From Acidobacteriota bacterium (GTDB lineage Bacteria > Acidobacteriota > Thermoanaerobaculia > Multivoradales > JAHZIX01): DNA of 38,775 nt. Location of the stretch: contig JAXHTF010000045.1 in the NCBI GenBank assembly GCA_034211275.1, forward strand, positions 1-38,775, given 5' to 3'. The position numbers and the translations under genes are program-made. The notes under the pieces were generated by a model. The model did no database searches, was not told where the DNA came from, and saw only the letters and a program-made list of their open reading frames with translations. Below are positions 1 to 6,576 of this stretch, piece after piece; the first letter of the stretch is position 1; the number at the start of each line of letters is the position of its first letter.

Positions 1-1283
1 CCCCCCCCTCCGCCCCGCCCCCGACGCCGTGGGGGCTTCGATTTCGCCCGTTCCGCTGCCGCCAATCGTCCGGCTTCCTGCCATTCCTCGAGCTCCTCGC
101 GCCCTTGGCCGGTGGCTTCCACCATCAGCCCGAAGAGGCTCAGGGCGTCGGGAAAGGAGGTGTCTCCAGCGTACCGCCGACGCCGGGCCGGCGTCCACCC
201 CGGCTCGCAAAGACGTTGGAATCCGATCAACGCCTCGAGCATGCCCTGAGCCTTGGCCTTGGCCAGAGAAAAGCGCTGGAGGAAGTCCCGGGTGGCCCGC
301 TGGACCACCGTCACCACTTCCTTGCGGCTCAAGGGCCGGCGCAGCTTCGCCTCTTTGCGCCCCCGGGCGAGCAGTACTGTGGGCAGCAGCACCGCCGCCA
401 CCAGGGCGCTGTCGGAGATCTCTTCGCCCTCTGCCATGCGCGTGTCGATGACCGGCAGCAACGCTCCCAGGTCGCCCAGGCCCTGGGCCTCGGCGGACAC
501 CATGTCGAGAACCTCCGGGAGCAGGACGTCCACCAGCCCCAGGTCGAGCATCCACTGAATCGCCGAACCGGCATGGCCGCAGCGCAGCAGCTGAATCAGC
601 TCCTCGGTGATCCGCGCCGGCGCCGCCTTGCTCAACTCGTCGGCCCACTCCACGACGCCGTCCCGGGTCCGCGGCTCGATGGTGAATCCCAGCCGCGCGG
701 CGAACTCGCAGGCCCGCATCATGCGCACCGGATCCTCCTGGAAGCGGATGCCCGGATCCCCGATGCAGCGGACGATGCGATCCTCCAGGTCCCGGATGCC
801 CCCGACGTAGTCGAGGACCGAGAAGTCGTCGATGTTGTAGAACAGCGCGTTGATGGTGAAGTCGCGGCGGAAAGCGTCCTGCCGAGGCGTGCCGAAGGTG
901 TTGTCGCTGGTGATCAGCAACTCGTCGGGCGCGCTCTCCTGCTCGTCCTCCTCGGGGGTCCGGCGGAAGGTGGCGGCTTCGATGATGCCGTCTTGAAAGT
1001 AGATGTGGGCAAGCCGAAACCGCCGGCCGATGATCCGCGAATTGCGGAACAGGCGGCGGATCTCCGCCGGCTTGGCGTCGGTACCGATATCGAAGTCTTT
1101 GGGCTCGCGGCCGAGCATCAGATCTCGGACGCTCCCCCCCACCAGGTACGCCTTGAAGCCCGCCTTGTTGAGCCGGTAGAGAACTTTGACGACATTGCTG
1201 GGCATGTCGTCACGGGAGATGGGATGGCTGGAGCGAGCCAGGACCCTTGGTGATTGCTCGTCCGCCAAGTCTTGTTCAGTCAC
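1..1283 (-). CDS. pcnB: Poly(A) polymerase / CCA-adding-type nucleotidyltransferase (3' end beyond window)
   Basis: Class II nucleotidyltransferase-fold enzyme that adds nucleotides to RNA 3' ends, either poly(A) tails or tRNA CCA. I translated it from the minus strand. After about 30 residues comes the family signature LVGGSVRDLMLGREPKDFDI, with the G-G-S-x-R loop and the D-F-D metal-binding pair. It is followed by the RRDFTINALFYN segment, then DPVRMMRACEFAARLGF, the RNA-binding head region. The tail becomes Arg/Lys/Gly rich and is still open at base 1, so the C-terminus is missing. The RLFRNSRIIGRRFRLAH segment resembles bacterial PcnB more than housekeeping Cca, but sequence alone does not settle this. 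The start is a GTG with no Shine-Dalgarno sequence; a TATAAT box lies 6 nt upstream, so the mRNA is probably leaderless. No methionine codon further upstream fits the family better. Confidence 0.9.
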   Translation of the reverse strand, partial: MTEQDLADEQSPRVLARSSHPISRDDMPSNVVKVLYRLNKAGFKAYLVGGSVRDLMLGREPKDFDIGTDAKPAEIRRLFRNSRIIGRRFRLAHIYFQDGIIEAATFRRTPEEDEQESAPDELLITSDNTFGTPRQDAFRRDFTINALFYNIDDFSVLDYVGGIRDLEDRIVRCIGDPGIRFQEDPVRMMRACEFAARLGFTIEPRTRDGVVEWADELSKAAPARITEELIQLLRCGHAGSAIQWMLDLGLVDVLLPEVLDMVSAEAQGLGDLGALLPVIDTRMAEGEEISDSALVAAVLLPTVLLARGRKEAKLRRPLSRKEVVTVVQRATRDFLQRFSLAKAKAQGMLEALIGFQRLCEPGWTPARRRRYAGDTSFPDALSLFGLMVEATGQGREELEEWQEAGRLAAAERAKSKPPRRRGRGGGG

Positions 1284-1289
1284 GCGGCT

Positions 1290-1295
1290 ATTATA
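1290..1295 (-). promoter_or_regulatory. -10 box TATAAT of pcnB, positioned for leaderless transcription
   Basis: A perfect TATAAT on the minus strand is separated from the GTG start by AGCCGC (6 nt). A sigma-70-type start site would therefore fall on the GTG itself. No convincing -35 is visible (the best is TCGATT, 16 nt upstream) and there is no purine-rich ribosome site. Confidence 0.6.
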
Positions 1296-1340
1296 TGGGC
1301 ACCTGGCGGCGAATCGAGATTCTGCCTGCACACAGGTAGG

Positions 1341-1366
1341 CGCGACCGGTTTTCACACCGGTCGCG
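1341..1366. repeat. Perfect 10-bp inverted repeat with 6-nt loop
   Basis: CGCGACCGGT, loop TTTCAC, ACCGGTCGCG. It lies about 45 bp upstream of the pcnB -10 box. No T-tract follows on either strand, so it is not a standard intrinsic terminator. It could be an operator, a REP-like palindrome or a terminator for upstream transcription. Confidence 0.6.
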
Positions 1367-1833
1367 AGGAGGAAGGGCCGGAACGTAGCGGCTAGCGGCA
1401 GCCCAGTCCCGGCGGGGAAGGGTTCGAGAAGGAAATGAGGAGAAGGAGTCTCTCGACTGGCTCGTTCCTCTTCTCTCTTACGCCAGACAAATAAAGCAGG
1501 ATCGATGCCAGACCTTCTGACCACGCCCAAAAAGGGCGCAGAAACGCCGGAATGAGCGTTTCCTGCCGAAGTCGTCCAATTATGCGGACACAGCATGACC
1601 CCCAAACAGGACAGACGAGGCGAGCCGCGATCCGCGCAGACCCCGAGACGGGCTTCGGTCTTTCGCAAACGATTCAGCAACCCCTTGAGAGCCAAGGCCC
1701 AGGACCTATCCCGATGTCCCAATATGTAGACAGGCCATGACCTTCTTAGAGGACGGTGCTCCTCGCCCTCCCGGCACGCTGGGCCCAGACACCCAACGCA
1801 GACACCGGGCGCGGGCACCGACAAGAAGCCGTC

Positions 1834-3126
1834 CTACTCCTCCACCATGCGCTTGTAGATGCGGGTCTCGGAGCCCAGGGTCCGATGCACCGGGCAGCGG
1901 CCGGCGATCTCCTCGAGGCGCTCCCGCTGAGCACTGTCCAGAGGGCCGTAGACGGTCAAGTCGACATCGATGCGGTCGATGAACCCGCTGTCGTTGAGGC
2001 AGTCCTCGCAGTCTTTCGCATGCATGCGGGAGTGGTGCAGCTGCACCCGCGTCCCTTCCAGCGGCCAACCCTTGCGTTCAGCGTACATGCGCAAGGTCAT
2101 GGAGATGCAGGTCCCGAGCCCCGAGAGCAGCAGCTGGTAGGGGTTGGGACCGGTATCGGTACCACCGGGCACCGAGGTGGGCTCGTCGGCCACCCAGGAG
2201 TGGTGCTGGGTGCGCACCTGGTTGGCGAAGCCCTCGGCGCCGCCCACCACCACCACGTCCCCCTTGCCGAGCTGGCGCTGGGCTTCGTCGGCCCGCTGCT
2301 GCGCCAGGCGATCTCCGGAAGCCTCGTCCCCAGCCGCCCTGTTGGCAGCGGCCTCCGCGTCGGATTCGGGCAAGTACCGTTCCGCCCAGGCGGCGATGAC
2401 GCCGGCGGCGTAGCGGGCGTCCCGCTCTCGGGTGAGCAGGTGATCCGCATCGTCCAGGGACACGAAGCTCTTGGGATGCTTGGCCGCCTGGTAGATGCGG
2501 CGGGCCTGGTCGATGCCCACCACCTCGTCCACCGGCGAGTGGAGGATCAGCAGCGCTTGTCCCAGAGCGGCGATGCGGCCGTGGAGGTGGTTCTCCTCCA
2601 GATCCTGCAGCAGCTGCCCCTTGATGGTGAAGGGGCGCCCCGCCAGGCTCACCTCGGCGGTCTCCTCCGGCGCAAGATCCGGCACCGCCCCGAGTACTCC
2701 CTCGCGCAGATGGGCGGTGTCGCTGGGAGCCCCGATGGTCACCACCGCCACCGCCTCCGGCACCTCGTGGGCGACCCCGAGCATGGCGGCGCCGCCCAGG
2801 CTGTGACCGATGAGCAAGGTCGGAGCTGCGTGCTCGCGGCGCAGATACTCCGCCGCCATGGCCAGGTCCTGGAGGTTGGAGCTGAAGGTGGAATCGGCGA
2901 AGTCTCCCTCGCTTTCCCCCAGGCCGGTGAAGTCGAAGCGCAGCACCGCGATGCCCCGGCGCACCAGCGCCCGGCTGATCCAGCCCACCGCCTTGAGATC
3001 CTTCGAGCAGGTGAAGCAGTGGGCGAAGAGAGCCCAGGCGCAGGGCTCGCCATCGGGCAACTCCAGCCGCCCCGCCAGTTGATTGTCGAAGGCTCCCGGA
3101 AATCGGACTTTCTCGCTGCTCGCCAC
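1834..3126 (-). CDS. Bifunctional alpha/beta hydrolase / OsmC family protein
   Basis: Two-domain cytoplasmic protein of 430 residues. Residues 1-250 form an alpha/beta hydrolase with nucleophile Ser109 in GHSLGG, an acid near Asp200 (SPVDEVV) and His229 (DDADH). Residues 285-430 form an OsmC/Ohr-like domain with the two redox cysteines at about 340 (GLGTC) and 411 (GRCPVH), the pair that reduces organic hydroperoxides in this family. The fusion is a known architecture; how the hydrolase substrate relates to peroxide reduction is not established. The start is GTG, preceded by AGGAG at 7 nt. The gene lies head-to-head with the DUF4388-TonB gene across a 377-bp gap. No export signal is present. 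Confidence 0.9.
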   Translation of the reverse strand: MASSEKVRFPGAFDNQLAGRLELPDGEPCAWALFAHCFTCSKDLKAVGWISRALVRRGIAVLRFDFTGLGESEGDFADSTFSSNLQDLAMAAEYLRREHAAPTLLIGHSLGGAAMLGVAHEVPEAVAVVTIGAPSDTAHLREGVLGAVPDLAPEETAEVSLAGRPFTIKGQLLQDLEENHLHGRIAALGQALLILHSPVDEVVGIDQARRIYQAAKHPKSFVSLDDADHLLTRERDARYAAGVIAAWAERYLPESDAEAAANRAAGDEASGDRLAQQRADEAQRQLGKGDVVVVGGAEGFANQVRTQHHSWVADEPTSVPGGTDTGPNPYQLLLSGLGTCISMTLRMYAERKGWPLEGTRVQLHHSRMHAKDCEDCLNDSGFIDRIDVDLTVYGPLDSAQRERLEEIAGRCPVHRTLGSETRIYKRMVEE

Positions 3127-3274
3127 GAATTGGCTCCTGGAGGAAAAGGTTTGAGGAATCGGCGCCCTGCCCGCTGCAGAGGCCCCTCACCGGGAGGATA
3201 GCGCAAGGTACGACTGCCCCCCGCCGCGCAGCGGGGCAGCCGGCAAACTCGCACACCCGAGGGAGCCCACACTA

Positions 3275-3350
3275 GAGGACCCACGATCGAGAACCCATGA
3301 TTGAGAACCCATGATTGAGAACCCATGATTGAGAACCCATGATTGAGAAC
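3275..3350. repeat. 14-bp tandem repeat (about 5 copies)
   Basis: Four perfect copies of GAGAACCCATGATT (3289-3302, 3303-3316, 3317-3330, 3331-3344), a partial fifth (GAGAAC) and a degenerate leading copy (3275-3288, 11 of 14). The array sits in the 377-bp gap (3127-3503) between divergent genes. Shorter CAGCTCT-type repeats follow near 3440-3465. Each copy contains an ATG, but no gene extends from them. Confidence 0.9.
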
Positions 3351-3503
3351 ACTGTCACGGCAATGGACTGGCTTGTTCACCCAGCCCTCACAGCCACTCC
3401 ATAGGGTTCTTCCCGAGCCGCTTCCCAGAAGCCGCCCACAGTCAGCTCTCAGCTCTCAGCCCTCGTCCCAAACGACATTCAACCTGCGGAGACCGCTGCA
3501 ACC

Positions 3504-4382
3504 ATGGCCATTGCCGGCACCACTCAAGAGCTCTCCCTCGCCGACCTGCTACAAGTCAAAGCCATGGCCGGCGGCAGCTGCCGAATCATCGTCGACGGCC
3601 GTGCCGGGGCAGGGCTGATCCTGCTCGACCACGGGCGGGTGGTCCACGCTCAATACGGCGACCTCCAGGCGACCGACGCCGTCTTCGCCCTGCTCACCGA
3701 AGAAGGCACCTACTTCCAGGCCAAGAGCGGAGTGGAAATCGTGCGCCGGACCATGAGCGCTTCGGCCCAGGAATTGGTCATGGAGGCAGCGCGGCGCCAG
3801 GACGAAGGCATCCTGGTCACCCCGAAACCCTCCCAGGCAGCCCGGGAGGGGGCCGAGCACCGCCCGGTCGAGCTCTCCGGCGACGATGATCCGCCGACCC
3901 TGCCATCCTTCCCCGCCCAGGTGCTGCCCGCCGATGACGGCGGCTCCCGCACCTGGCGGCCCTGGATGGTGGCCCTCCTGGTGCTGCCGCTGGCGGCGGT
4001 GGCGGTGCTCGCCTCCACCCTGCTCCAGGACAGCTCGACGCCGGCGGTGGCCCCGGCCACCGCCAAACCCGAGATCCTCCAGCTCGAGCCCAAGGAAGCC
4101 ACCGACCTCGCCGGGCCCTCGGATCGCCTACCGGTGCTCGAGGCCGGGGCTCCACCGGCAAGCCCCGAGGACACCTCCGGCCTCAAGCCCACCATCGTCC
4201 TGCGGCTGCTCATCGGAGTCGACGGGAGGGTCCAGCAAGCCCAGGTCTACCGACCAAGAGAGGAGTTGGAGGCCTTCGAGCGCATCGCGCTGGAAACCGT
4301 GCGGAGCTACCGCTTCTCCCCCGGCCTGCACCGGGGAGCGGCGGTGCCGGTGTGGATCAACTGGCCGGTGGACTTTATTTGA
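3504..4382 (+). CDS. DUF4388 domain protein with TM segment and TonB-like C-terminus
   Basis: 292-residue protein that appears to span the inner membrane. Residues 1-105 look like DUF4388 (PATAN-like), starting MAIAGTTQELSLADLLQ with the GLILLDHGRVVHAQYG core typical of signalling proteins. A Pro/Ala-rich stretch leads to one hydrophobic helix (about 152-176). A Pro-rich periplasmic spacer follows, then a TonB C-terminal-like domain (about 230-292) with LETVRSYRFSPG, matching the family's AAL-AVR-W-FxP pattern. The topology, N-terminus inside and C-terminus in the periplasm, fits TonB. No ExbB or ExbD is nearby, so energised transport is unproven. The GGAG ribosome site is 12 nt from the ATG, a loose spacing. 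The next gene, 90 bp downstream on the same strand, is also an envelope protein. Confidence 0.75.
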   Translation: MAIAGTTQELSLADLLQVKAMAGGSCRIIVDGRAGAGLILLDHGRVVHAQYGDLQATDAVFALLTEEGTYFQAKSGVEIVRRTMSASAQELVMEAARRQDEGILVTPKPSQAAREGAEHRPVELSGDDDPPTLPSFPAQVLPADDGGSRTWRPWMVALLVLPLAAVAVLASTLLQDSSTPAVAPATAKPEILQLEPKEATDLAGPSDRLPVLEAGAPPASPEDTSGLKPTIVLRLLIGVDGRVQQAQVYRPREELEAFERIALETVRSYRFSPGLHRGAAVPVWINWPVDFI

Positions 4383-4472
4383 CAGGCCCCATCCGAGCTC
4401 AGCCGCCTCTCCTCGAGCTCCCGCTCACCGAAGCCCGCAGAATCCCTCACCTCCAACCATTGTGGAGACCCG

Positions 4473-5768
4473 ATGAAGATCTCGACGCCTCGCCCACGCC
4501 TCGCCCAAATTCTGCTCTGGGTTTTTCTACCGATCTTCCTGCCGGCAGCGGCAGCATACGGCCAGAGCACCGATCCGGAAGGGGCTACTGTGCTGCAGGT
4601 CAAGGGCTCGGACACCATCGGCGGTGCCTTGGGGCCAGCCCTGGCCCGCGCCTACGAGGGAACTCACCCCGGGGCCGAGATCCATTGGGGATCCCTGGGC
4701 TCGGGCACCGCCTTCGTCGGCCTCTTCGATGGCTCCGCCGACCTCGGCGCCTCTTCCCGTAGCGTCAAAGAGTCGGAGCTGGCGGAGGCCCGTCGCCTGG
4801 GCCTCGAGCTCAAGGAGTACATCCTCGGCTATGACGGCATCGCCGTGCTGGTCCACCCCGACAACCCCGTGGCCAAGCTCTCCATTGGACAGCTCTCGCG
4901 GCTCTTCACGGGCCAGATCACTAGCTGGAGTGAGCTCGGCGGGCCGGATCTGCCGGTGGTGCTGATCAGTCGCCCCAGCTACTCCGGCACCCACGGATTC
5001 TTCAAAGAGAAGGTCGTGCGCCGCGGCAACAAGAAAGGGCCAGAGGAATTCGGCCCCCAGACCCGATTCGTCGAACACAGCGAGGACATCGTGAAGCTGG
5101 TGGCCGGCGAGCCCGGAGCCATCTCCTATCTGGGCATGGGGTGGGTGCGGCCGGAGGTGCGGGCGGTGCCGGTGGTGGGGCGCAACGGCCGCGGCTTCCT
5201 GCCGACATTGGAAACCGTGCGCGCCGGCACCTATCCCGTGTACCGGCCGCTCCTGCTCTACACCCGCGGCGAACCGACCGGCGAGCTACGGCGCCTCCTA
5301 GCCTTCCTTCTCGCCGGTGACGGCCAGCGCCTGGTGGCGGAGCACGACTTCATCCCCGCGGACGTCCCCTCCACCGTCTCCCGCTCCGTCGAGCCTCAGG
5401 CCAAAGATGCCAGCGCGGCGGAGGCCAGCCGCATCCAGCTCCACCGCATCCTCTTCCCCTTTGGCGGCACGACCCTCGACACCGATGCCCGGGCCACCCT
5501 GGACCGCATCGCTCAGCGCCTCCGCGAGGGCGGCCTGCGAGCTGAAATCGTCGGCCACGGCGACGCCGACGGCAGCGCCCTGGCCAACCGACGAGTCTCC
5601 AACGCCCGCGCCCTGGCCGTCGCCAACTATCTGCGTCGGCAAGGCGTCTCGCCCAAGACTTTGCGCGTCGAAGGCCGCGGCGCCACCCAACCGGTGGCCA
5701 CCAACGACACCGCCGAAGGCCGCCGCCTCAACCGCCGGGTGGATGTGCGGCTGCTGCCGGCTGGCTAG
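4473..5768 (+). CDS. PstS-like substrate-binding protein fused to OmpA domain
   Basis: 431-residue exported protein. The signal peptide (about 1-29) ends in AAAYGQS. Residues 37-300 are a PstS-like periplasmic binding domain: VLQVKGSDTIGG at the start, DLGASSRSVKESEL, and the phosphate-binding-type loop SRPSYSGTHGFFKEKV. Residues 318-431 are an OmpA domain with LFPFGGTTLDTDA, NRRVSNARALAVANYL and GRRLNRRVDVRLL, residues that hold peptidoglycan diaminopimelate. The protein is therefore probably a cell-wall-anchored solute binder. Phosphate is the usual ligand of the family, but no pstCAB genes follow. GGAG sits 5 nt before the ATG. Comparable PstS-OmpA fusions are known in other Gram-negatives. 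Confidence 0.85.
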   Translation: MKISTPRPRLAQILLWVFLPIFLPAAAAYGQSTDPEGATVLQVKGSDTIGGALGPALARAYEGTHPGAEIHWGSLGSGTAFVGLFDGSADLGASSRSVKESELAEARRLGLELKEYILGYDGIAVLVHPDNPVAKLSIGQLSRLFTGQITSWSELGGPDLPVVLISRPSYSGTHGFFKEKVVRRGNKKGPEEFGPQTRFVEHSEDIVKLVAGEPGAISYLGMGWVRPEVRAVPVVGRNGRGFLPTLETVRAGTYPVYRPLLLYTRGEPTGELRRLLAFLLAGDGQRLVAEHDFIPADVPSTVSRSVEPQAKDASAAEASRIQLHRILFPFGGTTLDTDARATLDRIAQRLREGGLRAEIVGHGDADGSALANRRVSNARALAVANYLRRQGVSPKTLRVEGRGATQPVATNDTAEGRRLNRRVDVRLLPAG

Positions 5769-5773
5769 ATCTC

Positions 5774-5792
5774 GGCGGGGTAAACTCCCGCC
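5774..5792 (+). promoter_or_regulatory. Hairpin and TAAACT box directly before an ATPase start
   Basis: GGCGGG-gtaaact-CCCGCC forms a 6-bp stem ending one base before the ATG at 5794. The loop carries TAAACT (5781-5786), a TAnnnT -10 candidate 7 nt from the ATG. No proper ribosome site is present. It is either a leaderless internal promoter or, in read-through mRNA, a hairpin that hides the start. Confidence 0.45.
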
Positions 5793-5793
5793 C

Positions 5794-6576
5794 ATGCCCC
5801 CCGAAACCCCGATCCTCCAGGCTTCCGGCGTCACGAAGCGCTATCCCGGCGGCGTGGTGGCGCTGGATGGGGTGGATCTGGAGGTACGGCGGGGGGAGAC
5901 GGTGGCGCTTATCGGGGAGAGCGGCAGCGGCAAGACCACACTGCTGCGGCTGTTCAACCGCATGACCGAGCCCACCGCCGGAACCGTGCGGGTGGACGGC
6001 GAAAACGTGGCGGCGGTGGATGCCATCGCCCTGCGGCGGCGCCTGGGGTATGTGCAGCAGGAAGGGGGGCTAATCCCCCATTGGAGCGTCCACCGCAACG
6101 TCCAGCTGGTCCCCTGGCTGAGCGGCTGGGAGCCCCGGCGCCGGCAGCGGCGGGGAGACGAGATGCTCGAGCTGGTGGGTCTCGATCCGTCGACCCACGG
6201 AAACCGCTACCCCAGCGAGCTCTCCGGTGGCCAGCGCCAGCGGGTGGCCCTGGCCCGGGCGCTGGCGGCGGAGCCGGAGGTGATCCTCCTGGACGAGCCC
6301 TTCGGCGCTCTCGACGCCCTCACCCGGGCCGAGCTCCAAAGCCAGTTTCTGGAGCTCGAGGAGCAGATCCACAAGACTCTCCTCCTGGTCACCCACGACC
6401 TGGAAGAAGCCTTCCTGCTGGCGGATCGGGTGGGGGTGATGCAGGGCGGCCGGCTGCTGCAGGTGGCGACGCCTCGGGAGCTGGCGGCGGCGCCAGCGGA
6501 TCCCTACGTCCAGCGCCTCCTGGCCCTGCGAAGGCCTCAGGGAGAAGAGCGGCGCCCACGGGGTGAAGGCTCGTGA
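5794..6576 (+). CDS. Osmoprotectant-type ABC transporter ATP-binding protein
   Basis: 260-residue ATPase of the glycine betaine/choline/carnitine (OpuC/ProV-like) importer class. Walker A is GESGSGKTT, followed by a Q-loop (YVQQEGGLIPHWSV), signature LSGGQRQRVALARALA, Walker B VILLDEPFGALD and H-loop LLVTHDLEEA. The C-terminal CBS pair of ProV/OpuCA is absent, giving a short form. I chose ATG 5794 because the family N-terminus (VTKRYPGG) begins about 13 residues later and the open frame upstream is only a shadow of the OmpA domain. Its stop overlaps the next gene's GTG (GTGA at 6573-6576), so the two are translationally coupled. Confidence 0.92.
   Translation: MPPETPILQASGVTKRYPGGVVALDGVDLEVRRGETVALIGESGSGKTTLLRLFNRMTEPTAGTVRVDGENVAAVDAIALRRRLGYVQQEGGLIPHWSVHRNVQLVPWLSGWEPRRRQRRGDEMLELVGLDPSTHGNRYPSELSGGQRQRVALARALAAEPEVILLDEPFGALDALTRAELQSQFLELEEQIHKTLLLVTHDLEEAFLLADRVGVMQGGRLLQVATPRELAAAPADPYVQRLLALRRPQGEERRPRGEGS

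Larger units (their letters stand above)
1284..1833. other. 550-bp gene-free interval with hairpins and a degenerate direct repeat
   Basis: No credible gene is present. A 177-codon minus-strand frame has no recognisable features. Besides the palindrome nearest pcnB, two hairpins stand side by side: CGCCC-aaaaa-GGGCG (1524-1538) and AAACGC-cggaatga-GCGTTT (1542-1561). Two imperfect 30-bp copies (1571-1600 and 1713-1742, 21 of 30 identical) end in a shared CATGACC. The texture suggests decayed sequence, perhaps the remnant of an element; no transposase is visible. Confidence 0.4.

Noticed and set aside
105-1253. Long plus-strand open frame opposite pcnB
   Set aside because: The minus strand has clear nucleotidyltransferase motifs; the plus frame is a GC-rich shadow.
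1524-1742. Insertion sequence remnant
   Set aside because: Short imperfect repeats only; no transposase fragment or target duplication could be identified.
1291-1824. 177-codon minus-strand frame between pcnB and the hydrolase-OsmC gene
   Set aside because: No recognisable domain or signal peptide; crosses hairpins and degenerate repeats and has unusual composition.
3275-3350. CRISPR array
   Set aside because: The 14-bp units are directly adjacent with no spacers and no cas genes are present.
5317-5793. N-terminal extension of the osmoprotectant ATPase
   Set aside because: Overlaps the OmpA domain in another frame; the family N-terminus begins at ATG 5794.
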